A stretch of 64,000 nucleotides of DNA from Glebionis coronaria (Eukaryota; Streptophyta; Magnoliopsida; Asterales; Asteraceae): the NCBI GenBank assembly GCA_025667525.1, contig CM046879.1, forward strand, positions 387,399,039-387,463,038, written 5' to 3'. Shown piece after piece: positions 1 to 12,589 of this stretch. The notes below the pieces were generated by a model. The model had not been told where the DNA came from. It made no database searches and saw only the letters and a list, made by a program, of their open reading frames with translations. The first letter of the stretch is position 1. Every line of letters starts with the position of its first letter. The position numbers and the translations under genes are program-made.

Positions 1-841
1 ACGAAAAGCAATTACTCCCCTAAAGATCATGGAGAAAGTCTATCCAAAAAGACCCTAACAAGGTATGAGGATAAATATATCCAAGTCCGAAAAGGGGGCG
101 GATCGTTGTATATCAAAGTCAAAAGTAAAGACTAAAGAAAAATGATGAAGTCGTGGTCCAAATATGAAGAATCTCTCAAAAACGTCAAGTGAAGAAAATC
201 CAAATATATGAAGAGAAGACCATAATTTGAAGAACGTCTTCCCAAGATTTGAAGTATGAAGTACATGCCCAATATTGGTCCGAGAAAGGTCTCAAATCAT
301 GAAACGAGTTATGCCAAGATATGAACTTAAGGAGATACACGAGAAGCCGTTTTAAAAGATTTTGTCCTTCAGCTAACTATCGATTAAATCGTGCTACTTT
401 GCTTTCGGACTAATAACTACTCAAATAAGTCAATATGAATCACTTGTGATCCATGACAAATAGTTAAAAAATGCTAGTAACCCATTTCCTTTTACAATAA
501 CTAGGATTGCGGGGAGAAAAAGTATTACACAATTTGGACGTATGAGTAGTGTTAGCATTGTGACTTGTACCAACAATGATCTCGTTTTTGCACTTAGCAT
601 GGAATGTATGACAATCAAGGATGACGAAGTTTACTCTAAGGGACATTTACTTGAATCTATTCTTTGACCCTAAAAGTCACATTCGTGATGAAAATCATAC
701 ATTATGTCTTTACACATTCTCGTAGTATTTTTGCAAGTCTTTTAATTTTTAATGAAGGTTAATAAAATTGAATTTTGGTTATGCTTAAATACTTTATTCT
801 AGCATTGCGTGATGGAACGACAATGGCTTAGTATGGGGGAG
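1..841 (+). mobile_element. 3' internal noncoding end of LTR retroelement, family C
   Basis: This stretch lies directly upstream of a purine tract and an LTR start, so it reads as the 3' untranslated interior of a retroelement that begins outside the window. No frame longer than about 60 codons is present, and none resembles a known retroelement protein. The assignment rests on the tract and LTR to its right, not on coding content. The lineage is not determined. Confidence 0.5.
831..841 (+). other. Polypurine tract of family C element
   Basis: GTATGGGGGAG sits immediately before TGATGAGA, the LTR start. A G-rich purine tract touching the 5' TG of a 3' LTR is the usual plus-strand priming site. 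It sets the element's orientation to + and fixes the LTR boundary at 842. Confidence 0.65.
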
Positions 842-1980
842 TGATGAGATGGCATTTATACATGACCTCATCGTTCTTTTCGAGCTTTAAATGCACTAAA
901 ATGTCATAAAATACCGTATATATGCTTGTGTTTGTTTACTTGTGTATTTTAGGTATGGATATCGTGAAAAAAGACAAAAGATCACAAGAAACAAGGAAAA
1001 ACGGACACGAGAAACGAAGCCGTACAAAGAACCAAGCCCTAATTCATGAATTATCCAAGATTAAACCTTGAAGACTTGAAGATATGCAAGATTGGTCCTC
1101 AAACAATGAAGAAATGACACTTAAAACCCTTGTGAATTCATAATTACAAGTTTGGTCCCTTAAGTTTGTCAAAAATTGCAAAAAGGTCCTTCAACTTTGA
1201 AGAAATGGCAAGATTAGTCCCTCAACTATTCAACATTGCCAATTATGGTCCCTCATAAAGGCAAACATCTATTGAAGACCTTTGAAGATCAAGAAAGTCC
1301 AAATTCAGTCCTTAAAATATGGAAAATTGGCAAAAACAACCCTTTAAACATTTTCACCAAAGTTTTCTGGCAAAAGTATAAACTTGGAAAGTTTATTAAC
1401 AAAGGGAACACGTTTTGTGGGCTGAAATTCTTATTATACATACTTTGCCAAAGAACAAGGACCAAAGCTGCCTATTTAGAAGTTTAAACTCTTAAACACG
1501 CGCCAAACAAATCCTTCCCTAAGAAAACGGATCAAAATTTACCACTGTAGCACGTATGAACCCATAAATTACTTTTTACCAACAAAGGGTAAATTGCAAT
1601 TAGTTGTTCCCCCGTGTGATTCACACATGCAGAAACCCATCCCAACATTAAATCCCTCTTCTCCACTCACCCAAGGACCCCACACCCAAAACCGTTCCAC
1701 CTATCACATGCCAACTTCCTCTCCAAGAAAGGACACGTGTCAAGATCAACAGCTAAGAGTCATAGCTTAACTCCAAAGCTAAAATGAACGTCCTTGATCA
1801 TTTTGGACAACTCATATCAAGGATTCGTCTAGAAGCACTCAAGGATAATTTGGGAAATTCACATCTAGGGTTTATGAATAGTGTTAGGTTAGCATTTGCT
1901 TATAAAAGGAGACCTCAACCTGTGAGAGTCCCTTTGTTCCAGATTTTAGCTTTTAAATCTTTGTAATTCCTTTTTATTAA
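842..1980 (+). repeat. Family C LTR copy 1, U3 and start of R
   Basis: The sequence starts TGATGAGA. By eye it aligns over about 1.1 kb with the reverse complement of 14,190-12,899. Shared landmarks include ATATGCTTGTGTTTGTT, GTGTATTTTAGGTA, AACCAAGCCCTAAT and ATAATTACAAGTTTGGTCC. A TATA box follows at 1,901. The LTR's 3' end is not resolved. Alignment with copy 2 stops at the copia-like LTR that interrupts copy 2, so the LTR may extend well past 1,980, possibly to about 4.3 kb. The two copies are clearly diverged and both look old. Confidence 0.6.
1901..1907 (+). promoter_or_regulatory. TATA box in family C LTR copy 1
   Basis: TATAAAA lies about 1,060 bp into the LTR. Copy 2 has TATATAAA about 1,200 bp into its LTR at the matching place. 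It is the likely core promoter of the element, with U3 upstream and R/U5 downstream. Confidence 0.45.
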
Positions 1981-4370
1981 ATAAAGTTGGATTTTCTGAA
2001 AATTTGATTTCCCTTTATGTTTTATAAAAGTTTGGTATCTGATAAGCTGAAGTCTGAGTTCCTTATTCATGTTTGAAGGTTTTTGAGGCAAGGTTTTAAG
2101 AAATAAAACTTGTGTTTCAAAAATCAGAAAGTGCTTGTTATTTGTTCATCACTTTGGTTTGTTGTTCTTAGCAGGTACAAGGAAGCTGGTACTTGTTTTT
2201 CTAGTACCTCAGCTCAAACAATCCAAGTCTTGGATGTAAGTCTTGGAGGTTTGCATCCCTCTCCCTTTTCATTTTTCTTATTTTCATATGATTTTTGGTG
2301 ATTTTTCATGTTTATTGGTGAATCTTTGTTTTGAAGCTTGATTTGTGTTTCTGAGGTTGCTTAGAAGTTGTTAGGGTGGATTAGATCTTGTTTGATAGGT
2401 TAAAACACAACAATCCTTTGGAAGATTGCAAAATCAGATTCCAAAGGGGTGTTTGGGTTAACTGATTCAAAGGGATTTGACCCTTCCTTTGTTGTTGTTC
2501 TTTGTTCTTTTGGGTTGGTATCTGTTTACTGGTTGTTAAGTGACATTTGTCTGCAAGTTTTGTAGGTTTGAACAATCAAAACAATCAAAGGGCTATAAAA
2601 TCTGATTTACTTGGGAATTTAGGCTAAAATTTTGGGGAAACCTAGATCTAAGGGTAGACTAGTGTTAACAAGTGTAAAATTTTGGTTAACTTAATCAGGG
2701 AAAGTGATTTGAAGGCTTAAAATTGGATTGGTGGTCAAATAGATCCGCAAAAGGATTTTGGATAATCACTTTTGCTAATTAGTAACTGTTGGTGCTTGAA
2801 TCTGCTTATTTACTTTGATCTATTGCTTGAAACAAGTTTATTTGTGCTTATTGGACTTTATTATAGCTTGTGTATGCATTTGGTTCAATTTGGCTGGCTT
2901 ATTCATGCTAAAACTGCTTATTTGTTCATAACTGCTTATTTTCAAGGTCTGTGCAATATCTGTGGACTGTTTGCTTATTTTGGGCTTATTGTGTGAACAA
3001 AATTGTGATTTCTTTGTTGATATAGACTCCTTGTGATTCACAAATCACAAGGGTGCCCTTGTTTCCATTTGAATCCAACTGGATCTCTCACAAATCACAG
3101 GTCAAATAGTAAAAGCAGTGGGAACTCCTTTCTCCTGCTGCTAGCCACTACTAGTGTATTTTTGTGTTCAGCTTATCAATAAGCTATTCTAGCTTATTTT
3201 AACCAGCAACAACTTGGATTTTGTAATAGTTGCTCATCATTTGACCCATTTTTTCATACTGGAGCAATTGGTGGGTTGACTTTAGGGTTTGACTAGAAAA
3301 CCAACTTAATTGACTTTTTCATAAGTGGTTATTGGCTTATTCCAGCTTATTGGTTTTGCTTATTGGATATTGGTTGATTTATTTGGCTTATTGAAGTCAT
3401 TTTTAACATTTTCTAAGTTGAATCAAGTCCTGAGGTGCCCTAGAACTAAAACCCGACTATTTTGTCTTTTAGTGGATTTGTACTTGGCTTATATCTGGCT
3501 TATTGAGTGTGCATTTTCAAAATTTCTTTTTACACATCTCTTTAGTATCCCAAAAGAAGGTTGTGTGTCAAATTAGAGCTTATGGCATTGGCTTATTGCT
3601 TAATGGGCTTATTGGCCCAATAAGAATAAGTTGTTTGTTCATTAAGCTGTGATAAGCTCACTTTCAGCTTTTGGACCTTCAGAGCTTTGTGTTTAGAATT
3701 GAATTTTGAGTCAAATAGTGCTTTTCCAAGTCATTTGGGCTTATTTTGACTTTTTGGGCTAAAAAGCCCATTAAGGTGGACTGTTTTTGCTTTTAGCCCA
3801 TTTGGGGGCCCAATAGGGGTAATTTGGTAATTTTGCTTTCATTTTCTGATTATTTAGGTTAAAATAAACTAGTTTGCAAGTTTTTAGAAATTTTTTATAG
3901 TTTTTGGATTTTTAATATTATTTTATTATTATTTTTCAAATTTCACATTTTTGCATTTTTTATATTTTTCTTAGCTTAAATACATTAAAATAGGATTTTT
4001 GCAACTCTTAGATTAATTTTATCATCTTTAGATTAATTGTTATAATTATTTTAAGTTTTAATAGTTTTTAAATCATTTTAAATAGTTTTTCTTAGTTTAA
4101 AAATTTCTAAAAATAGTTTTTAATCTTTTTAGGTCATTTTAGAGGTTTACAAATTGAAAAATCTTTATTTGGACTTTTTGATAATTAATTTGATTTTTAG
4201 GGCTTTAATTAGCATTTAAAAATTAATATTTACTTAATTAAAAGGTTTGAAAAAGTTTTGATCAATGGTAAACTCTTAGTTTATTTATTTTGGTTTTTGG
4301 TGAATTTTTGGTAATTTTTAGAATTAATTTTTATTTTTGTACTTTTTACGGTTTTACGTGTAGTCGTAGT
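1981..4370 (+). repeat. Noncoding stretch rich in GCTTATT motifs, probably rest of family C LTR
   Basis: There is no credible coding sequence. From about 2,790 to 3,790 the words GCTTATT and GGCTTATTG recur many times at irregular spacing. They include a palindrome CTTATTGG-C-CCAATAAG near 3,610-3,626. The tail (about 3,840-4,340) is very AT-rich with long T runs. Its position just after the TATA box suggests R/U5 or leader sequence, but I see no clear LTR end or primer-binding site, so this is inference. Confidence 0.35.
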
Positions 4371-6880
4371 AGTAATTAATTTCACGTCTTCGTCATCCTC
4401 TTTTCTCATCCCCTTCTAACCAATATTAATCTCAAACCAATTACGAATTATTCACACACATATACCTCCTTGGGAAACGAACTTTGAACTTCATATGGGT
4501 CATTTGTACACGGTTTTCCTAAACCGTCGTATTTAATACTTTCCCTACTTTACGCTCTTTGTTTTCTTAAACAAGAGTTGTAATTTACTACAATCAAACC
4601 TCCTTGACAAGATTTCGCGGGTAAACCCGTTCTCCTTATTCGACCGTCCAAAGCTGACTGCGAACATAAAGAGTGAATAATTTGGATAATATTATCCGCA
4701 TGACTTGAAGCCGTCAAATCCGATTCCTGGAACAAGTGAAATTCAATTAAGAACCGCACCATCGTTGCTTTCCAGTTGTCACGAGCTTGATTCGTATAGA
4801 ATCTTGCAAGTTACCTACCAAGTGCTGTTTGATGTTAACACTAGAAGGATTTCCACTCATCATTGTGAACCCTATAGAGTGTCACTCTGAGTGTTCTGAC
4901 AAGATCACTAAGATATTGCATAGAGGCCTGGAACGTGTTTAAGTTCAGTTAAGAATTAAACCACTGTTGCTTTCCAATTATCACAAGTTTGATTCATAAA
5001 GAATCGCACAAGTCACCTACCATGAGTTTTTTGATATTCGCTCAAGAAGGATTTCCATCTTCATTGTAAGTACTTTCGTATTACTCAGATGTGAAGGCAA
5101 GATCAAGAAGATTTTGCGTAGGACTCTTAAGATCTTTCTTACTTTTCATAGTGTGTGAAGAAGCAAGGAATTATGAAAGTCTATCATAATGAGATATTTG
5201 ATGATCTCAAATGGCTCTAGACTCGATCGTGCATTTTGGATTTTAGTGGTCGGAGGCTGGAGAGGAGTGCCACCATTTCAATACCAATTTATTCAGAGTG
5301 AATAAATCAATAGATAATGTGTTGTCTCCGTGTGATTAAAACAAATATCTTTTGAGAGATATCTGAGTTAGCTGGGATGGGTTGTGCATTGCATCACTGG
5401 GTCCATGATGTCTTATCTTCAATATCAAGCATCATTAAAAATGATCTTAATAGCTAATGAGTTGACCCGGTTTCTGCCTAAGTTGTAAGGAGGGCTACTT
5501 TCTTTACACCCTTTATCTTTACAATTCTTTTTCATTCTTCAACCCCTTCAATGCTTACCAATACGTCATAACTAGCACCTTGTTGTGATTGTTCCAGTGC
5601 TAACTTAAGTACTTGGTCAGCATTCAGCTACATTCACAATCATTCTCCATCTTTCCTAAGGACTACTATTTCTAGCTATGGAATGTCCTTGGGAAGATTC
5701 CTCCGGTTCTAGAGGAATCATTGGACTTTAACCTATCCTACCATCCTTATGTAACCACAATCTTCATCTTCGTGAAATAAATGGGTTGTGGGTAAGTATT
5801 AATCACCATGAAATCCATTTTGATATCCAAATCCATTTGCTCCCCTTTAACATATGCCACGATATTCGAAAACATTTCGCACATGTCGGGATGAGCCAGC
5901 ACATTAAGTCAAAACATTATTGATCTCAATATTAAATCACATTTTCTCCCCCATATTAAAAATATTAACCCAATCGATGTTTTTAATATCAATTGATTTA
6001 ATAGCATTTTAAGAAAATTTGGGAAGAAAAATGCAAATCCAATTATCTTCATGATTTTTACAAGCTCCCCCTAAAATTAATGAGGGTGTACTTGAAACGT
6101 AAATAAAATACCTTTTAAACACAAGTGTAAGGTACTTATCACGTGCAAGGATCATATATGATAATGTATTCAAAAGATTAGCAATTTACGAGGTTGGACC
6201 TGAATGATGGAGAACATCATATGAAAGAATCACATGGTTCTTGTTCACGAATGTTGGTCGCCTCGTCGCGTCTGAAGTTATCTCTTGACTCCATGTGTAC
6301 GATTGATATCGTTGTCTTGACACCAATATGTGAACTTGGCACTTTTGGAGTCAAAGATTCTGAATGCTGGACAATTGCTCCCCCTCAATTGTTGACTTGT
6401 GTTCTATTTGAAAGAGCAGTAGTCGTCGGTTGAGTAATCGCATCGTCGAGTATGTAGATATCAATTGTAAATTGCTACGGTTGGTGGAAATGATAACTTC
6501 ATAAAAACAAGATTTCTCTTGTTTTAACAAATAAATTCAATGACACGTACATAAATTCGTGTTATATTATCCCTTACATGGTTATAAAGTAAACCATGCC
6601 CGAGAAAATTAATTCCCGTTGTTGAGTCAAAGCTTTCCGATGAAATGCTTGACTTGAATAAGAAAAGCGGGTTACTATCTGAAATAATAACAAACCATAT
6701 TGAGCATGTTTTAAAACATTTGAACTTATGCTCGAACTTTATTTACAACCCCGTGTCATTATTGTATGACATTTCTAGTATCGTAGATATTAATCGATTC
6801 TAGAAGACATGCTCTTTTTATCAAAACATTTCTGAACACACAATTTTGAAAGATTTAGAAAAAACCTTTTGAGAAATTCT
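4371..6880 (-). mobile_element. Noncoding retroelement-like region with GGGGGAG motifs
   Basis: I see no coding sequence. Read on the - strand, GGGGGAG or GGGGAG recurs near 6,385, 6,070, 5,950 and 5,845. Such G-rich purine tracts are typical of the 3' untranslated region and polypurine tract of plant copia SIRE-type elements. The orientation matches the gag relic to the right. The stretch is probably the 3' noncoding region and perhaps the 3' LTR of that element, but I could not match it to a second LTR. Confidence 0.35.
4726..5072. repeat. Two-copy tandem duplication, period about 200 bp
   Basis: The block beginning CCTGGAACAAGTG at 4,726 is repeated in diverged form from CCTGGAACGTGTT at 4,927. 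Both contain GTTGCTTTCCA, a CACRAGYTTGATTC segment, CACCTACCA or TACCTACCA, and AAGGATTTCCA in the same order. It is an internal duplication in noncoding repeat DNA. Confidence 0.6.
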
Positions 6881-6889
6881 CGAAAAATT

Positions 6890-8090
6890 ATGTTCAAAGT
6901 TTTGAAAACCAATTACTTGAGCTTAAGATGTTGAATATCTTACAAAACGAGCTCAAGTCCGAGAAGTTGTAAACTTCCCGTTGTGAGGATAAGTTTATCA
7001 TCGGCGATAAACTTTTCTTTTAACTGAAGAACGAGTCCTAAGTTGACATTTACTTAGAAGTCGTGTTCATGAGCTTGAAAACTTTTTAATGTTTTAACGG
7101 AAAGCTCATGACCGAGAAAGATGAATTTCTCGTTATGAAGAGAAGTTCTCTTATTTAAAAGATATACTTACCTTTATGAGCTTAAAACTTGTAATGTTTT
7201 AATACAAGCTCATGACCGAGAAAATTTAATTTCCCGTTACGAGGATAAGATATCTTTAAAGATAAGCTCTCTTAAAATTGAAGTCCGAGTTACGGTCTGA
7301 TATTTAACTGTAAGTCATTGTGCATGAGCTTAAAAACTTCGAATGTTTTTATTATTAGCTCATGCCCGAGAAAAAATAATTTCTCGTTGTAAGGATAAGT
7401 TTATCATCGATGATAAACTTTCCGTTCTTTCAAGTCCAGGGCATAATCTGAAATATAATTATACACCATTTACACGAGCTTAAAACTTTTGAATAGTTTT
7501 AATGTAAGCTCATTTCCGAGAAAATTTAATTTCTCGTTAATGAGGATAAGTTTATCATCGGCGAAAAACTTTCCTTTATTTTAGGATCGGGTCATTGTCT
7601 GACATTTAACAATGAACCATATACACGATCTTAAAACCTTAAAATAGTTTAAATGTAAGCTCGTGTCCGAGAAAATTTAATTTCTCGTTTTTGAGGATAA
7701 GTTTATCGTCGGCGATAAACTTTCCTTTATTTGAAGTACGGGTCATCGTCTGAAATTTAATGATGAGCCATATACACGAGCTTAAAAACCGTTGAATAGT
7801 TTTAATATAAGCTCGTGTCCAATAAAATTTAATTTCTCGTTTTGAGGGTAAGTGATCGTTGACGAGATAAACTTCCCTTTCTCTGAAGTTCGGGTCACAG
7901 ACTGTGATTTGACTGTAAGCCTTTGTGCATGAGCTTAATAACATGGAATGTTTTTATATAAGCTCATGCCCGAGAAAATTAATTTCTCGTTGTTAGGATA
8001 AGTTTATCATCGACGATAAGCTTTCCTTTCTTTGATGAACGAGTTATAGTCTGTGATGTGACTATAAGTCCTATGGTAAGCTTAACCATG
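6890..8090. repeat. Tandem array, about 150 bp unit, about eight copies
   Basis: A unit containing GAGCTTAAAA, then AGCTCATG(A/C)CCGAGAAAA, TTTCTCGTT and GAGGATAAGTTTATCATCG repeats in direct orientation. GAGCTTAA-type anchors fall near 6,919, 7,070, 7,177, 7,325, 7,475, 7,625, 7,775 and 7,929, so the spacing is 148-154 bp apart from one shortened unit of about 107 bp. Inside each unit, TTTATCATCG-GCGATAAA forms a short inverted repeat. The array sits just downstream (- strand) of a copia-type gag relic, so it looks like part of that element and not a free satellite. Confidence 0.8.
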
Positions 8091-8243
8091 AATCACCTGA
8101 GACACTTGTTTCTCTGATATCTACTTCTTCAACAACCAAACTCTAAGAGTGTCCTTATTTGAACTGTATACAACGATTGAACCGCTTCGTTCTTTTGGAA
8201 CATCAACTTTGGTACCTGCATTCTCATTAGGAATTTGCATGCT

Positions 8244-10277
8244 TTAACATGGGTTAACGATATCAATTTTAGAAGCACGTGGGGGTTCACAGTTGGATTT
8301 ACTTGTGTCAGAGGAGACCTGAGTAGATGATTCACTTATCTTAGCTGGCAAACGTTTCCTTTTATAGAAAACCTTAAGTTTAGGCTTAAGTGATGTATCA
8401 TCTTTATCAATTTCCTCCCTAGTAGTCTTAGTAAAATCGGAGACTATCCTAGTTAAAGGGCACTCGTTTCCTACAAGAGTGAAAGTTCTACCAGTGCGGC
8501 GTCAAACTTTACCAATGGATTTGGTTTTAGCTATCCACTGGGATTTAAGTCTAGCACGTGAATTCACCTCATTAAGTAATTTCTTGACACAAGAGTCATG
8601 ATTTGCCGTAAAGACACATTTTCTACATGTTTTACAAGTAGCATATTTAATGTCCGAGTAATTCCTAGATGATTGATCGATGCTCCTAGGAGATGACATG
8701 CTACGGTTAGAAGTGTTGGGTAATCTAGAAGGCATCCGACAAGGTTTGACATTGCTATCTCTTACATGTGTCTTTTGCTTAGCTTCCCTTAGACCAAATT
8801 TATGGTAAACGTCATTTGAACTAGTTCTAGACGTGGTCTTGGTATTTTTAGAGAAACTAGAGGCAATCATGTGATTAGGTCTTGCTAAAGCTGTTTTGCT
8901 CACATTGGGCCTAGTTGCTGGAGTGACTGGTCTAGAAAGATGAACCAATTCAACTTGGGAGGCATAGCGCGGTCTCGAGGATTGTGGTCGCTCGGATCTA
9001 GATGTTGTATGTTGTGTGACGGTCGGTTGTCTGACTAATTGATTTGTAGGCGGTTTCCCCAAGATTGATGGTTTTTCAAGCTTAGTGTCCACACTAGTTC
9101 CTCTATTTTTCCTTAATTCTCTTTTCAACACAGCTATAGCAAAAACTTTTTCCTAAACTTATGATTTTAAAGTCTCATTCTCTTTGAGAAATCTATCTTG
9201 GGATGCCAACTTAGATTCTAGCAGTTGAATTTGTTTCAAAAGATTATCCTTTTCAGCTTTAGAATCTAAATTTTTTTGATCCAATTTTCTTTCAAGAACA
9301 ACGTTTGACTTTTCATGTTTTTCAAAATATGTTTCAAATTTGTCCGTTTTCTTGGAAAATTCTAATTTGGCATCCTCAAGATCTTTTGATTTTTGAGCTA
9401 CAATCGTTTCGAGCTCTCTAATCTTGGAATCAGAAGCAATCAATGAAGCAGTTATAAGACATTTATCATGATGTTTAGCATTTTGAACACTTTCTCCCCC
9501 ATTATGACTCACAACGGATGAATCAGATGTGGTATTTCTATCACTCTTTTACATCCCATGTTTGTCATAATTAGGTTTAGAATGCTCAATATGCGACATT
9601 TCATCAGCATATACATCATATACAACATTACATTGTACCATATGTGTACGCTCTTCGTCATAAATGGTAATGGTGTCATCATAAGAGATGTCTGGAAAAT
9701 TACCTGTCGTGTTGCTGATGTCATGCTTAACTGTTGATTCCATGTCCTTGCAACCTTTAGCAGCCTCTAATTCGTTAGTCGTATGACCATTTTCCTCTTG
9801 CATCATAGAATCTTGCACTCCATTATCACACGCTTGCTGAAGTCGGGATCTTTCATAAATCGAAGACGAGACCGATGTCATGAGTTTCAATAGTGTACCA
9901 CGGAAAACTTGAAGCTCGGTATGTGTGTCTCGAAGAAATGACTGGCAAATCACTGAACTTTCAGACTTGATGATATAGAATTGGAGGAAAGGTGTGAGTT
10001 ATGTCACGAGAGCTTGATATGCAGATTTTGATGCAGAATGATTAAAGTCTGCTTTGTGAAGTTGCTCAGCTAGTTGGTTCAAGGTGAGGAGTATTGAATC
10101 AATGAATGGATAATGATCTTGACCAAAGAGTGTCACAAATTCGCTCCCTCCTTGGATCCATGAAAGAGTCATAAGATGAGACTGAAGTAGTCGAAATGAA
10201 GGGATGACACTTTCCCTAGCTTTTTCTTGCATTTGATGCGATTCTCCCTCTTGAAACGTCGAAGTCAACGATCCCAT
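8244..10277 (-). pseudogene. Copia-type gag relic (Asteraceae SIRE-like), pol missing
   Basis: One - strand frame runs from an ATG at 10,277 to a stop at 8,244-8,246. It is broken by in-frame stops at 9,999, 9,549, 9,159 and 8,502 (lower coordinate of each codon). The N-terminal part is unassigned. The middle (about 9,512-9,160) is a Lys/Glu/Leu-rich coiled coil beginning MSHNGGESVQ. Then come KPSILGKPP, a Ser/Arg/Pro-rich linker, CKTCRKCVFTANHDSC and, after the 8,502 stop, GRTFTLVGNECPLTRI. I know this motif order from gag regions of copia polyproteins annotated in Asteraceae. Protease, integrase and reverse transcriptase would normally follow, but a tandem repeat array follows instead. It could be a deleted autonomous element or a gag-only non-autonomous type. 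It is non-functional as it stands. Confidence 0.7.
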
Positions 10278-11640
10278 TAAAATTCGATGAACAATGACGT
10301 TAAGGATTACTGATTGATGAAAAATCTGTCTTCAAGTTCAAATAATAATACCTAATCAAATCTGTTGCCACGAAAATTGAATTTCAAATCTAACCATATA
10401 TTGTGATCTCGTCAAAAATAAATCCCGTCACTTTATCAGGTATCATTTTGAATCCCGACAATATGAACCACTAGTGTAACCATGTACCAAACTACGACAG
10501 TTGAATATGTTCCAAAAGAATATGTTCCGAAATTAAATTTGGTTAATAATAAAAAACATTTGAATATGGACGTGTGAGTGACTCAATTGAATATCAAAAG
10601 TGGAAAACACGTGGCGTTGCTAACTATCAGTAATTCCATAATAGGGATAATACGTGTAACCACAACCACATATAAAATCAATCACAAACTCAAAACACTT
10701 TGATAAAGCTTTCATAAAAACACAACCACATCGTAAACTCCATTAGTTATCAGTTACTCCATCTTGTTTCTTCCGTCAGTCAAACCAATCACCTCTCAAA
10801 TCAAAACCTCAAAACCATCGCCTCCTATTTTATCCTCTCACCACATGTTAGATCACAACCGACTAAAGAATAACCAATCTCAATCCCTTAACTCTAATTG
10901 ATAAACCATCTATAATATTTTAATCTTAACACCATGGAATTAACCCAACCAAACCATGAATCAACTCAAACTTTGCACAAATAACCACAAATATTCGATG
11001 TCAAGGTCTCATATGTGAGTTCTCAGGTAGGTATATTTAAATGTAATGTTTAATTTTTGGATCGATGAGAGTTTTGTTTGAACTGAGATCTTTGAGTCAA
11101 GTGTGGTTTGTGATTTTGGAGTCGAGAGTGGTTTTCGAGTCTTATGGTTAAGTCTGTTTTTTAGTTGAGTTTGGGTTTGTTGCGACTGTGTTGAGTGGTG
11201 TTAGGGGTGTTCGAGTCTGTTTGAATCTAAGTCGTGAGATGAGTGTAATATGTTTTAATTGCCAAAAATTGTCAGTTTGGGAGAGTTTATGAAGAGTCTG
11301 AATCGAGGTTTTGATGATAATGGTTTGTGTGCAGTCGAGTCGAGTCTGGTGTTATGTGTCGTGTGTTGAATGTGTCAGCGGGTTCGAGAGTGATTGATGG
11401 TGAGGCTAAGTTTTGTGTGAGTCGAGAAACAAGGCAAGAGTCTGTGTGCGTGGGTCGAGGCTGTGGGAGTCCAAGGTGGGTATGGTTTGTTTGGTGAGTC
11501 TTGTCGATGATGCGAGAGTTGAGTTAGGTGTTGTTCAGTATTGGTAGAGTATGTTTTAGGTGTGTTTGTTTGTGGTCCTTCGAGAACTGTTAAGAGTCCG
11601 AGAGTTGTCAAGTCTAGGTTCGAGTCTTGGTGTTTGGATG
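10278..11640. other. Unassigned noncoding region with promoter-like and GT-rich parts
   Basis: About 10,560-11,010 on the + strand looks like a plant promoter and leader. CACATATAAAATC (near 10,670) is followed by C/A-rich, G-poor sequence and then TTCTCAG-GTAGGTAT (near 11,020-11,030), which resembles a 5' splice site. From about 11,040 to 11,640 the + strand is GT/GAGTC-rich. I see no coding match. Because the copia-like LTR and its primer-binding site lie to the right, it may equally be the long 5' leader of a - strand retroelement. Confidence 0.3.
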
Positions 11641-12345
11641 TCTTATCCGGAATACATGATGTCCAACATAAGTCGGAATAAAGTTGATCCACACGTAAGT
11701 CGGAATAATCGAATTCTCAACCTAATTCGAAATACTTCATAAGTCGGAATGCATTATGCTGAACATAAGTCGGAATAATAAATTCGTATCACAAGTCGAA
11801 ATGAGATTTCGTTTTGGAGGGAAAAATAAGAAATAATTCGGAATATGTTTGACAAAAATATAAGTCGGAATATGAATCGTATCACAAGTCTGAATACAAC
11901 TCCGTATCACAAGTCGGAATACATGTTATGTATGGAAGTCGAAATAAAGATGAGACAAAAAAATAGTTCGGAATACTAGTAAAAATTTTGGAGGGAATAA
12001 AGCAAACACATAATCGGAATGTGTTCAATCCACACCTAAGTCGGGATATGAGAGAACTTGGGAGTGAAAAAGAATAAGTCAGGATATGTAAAACTGAATA
12101 TGTCCACACCTAAGTCGGGATATGAGAGAATTTGGGAGGGAAAAAGAATAAGTCGGGATATGGAAAACTGAATAAGTCCACACCTAAGTCTGGATATGAG
12201 AGAATTTGGGAGGGAAAAAGAATAAGTCAAGATATGTAAAACTGAATAAGTCCACACCTAAGTCAGGATATGAGAGAATTTGGGAGGGAAAAAGAATAAG
12301 TCGGGATATGGAAAACTAAATAAGTCGGAATGTGTAAAACCCTTT
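11640..12345. repeat. AAGTCGGAAT repeat field with a 74 bp tandem repeat
   Basis: The word AAGTCGGAAT or a close variant (AAGTCGGGAT, AAGTCTGAAT) recurs throughout. From about 12,029 to 12,320 it is organised as four direct copies of a 74 bp unit, with TCCACACCTAAGTC at 12,029, 12,103, 12,177 and 12,251. The neighbouring units are nearly identical, so the inner array expanded recently compared with the degenerate outer field. It lies in the interior of the - strand copia-like element. Confidence 0.8.
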
Positions 12346-12589
12346 TATTCCGACGTATACTAAAAAATTTCGAACACTTGTAATTTTTACCAAAAAATCA
12401 ATCTAAAAAATTTCAACTTTTTTGTGTTTTTACCAAAACAAATACCCAAAATCACTACCAAAAATATGATGATGATTTTTAGGAAGATTAAACCATAAAA
12501 AACATAAAAAAAAAATTTAATTGAATGATTTTAGATCAAAAAACCCACCAATCAATGATGAACAAACACAAGAACAACCTAATCAACCA

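Noticed and set aside
2838..3041. Small frames in the GCTTATT-rich region (2,772-2,996 +, 2,838-3,041 -, 3,325-3,576 +)
   Set aside because: Compositional artefacts with no motifs. They lie in probable LTR or leader sequence.
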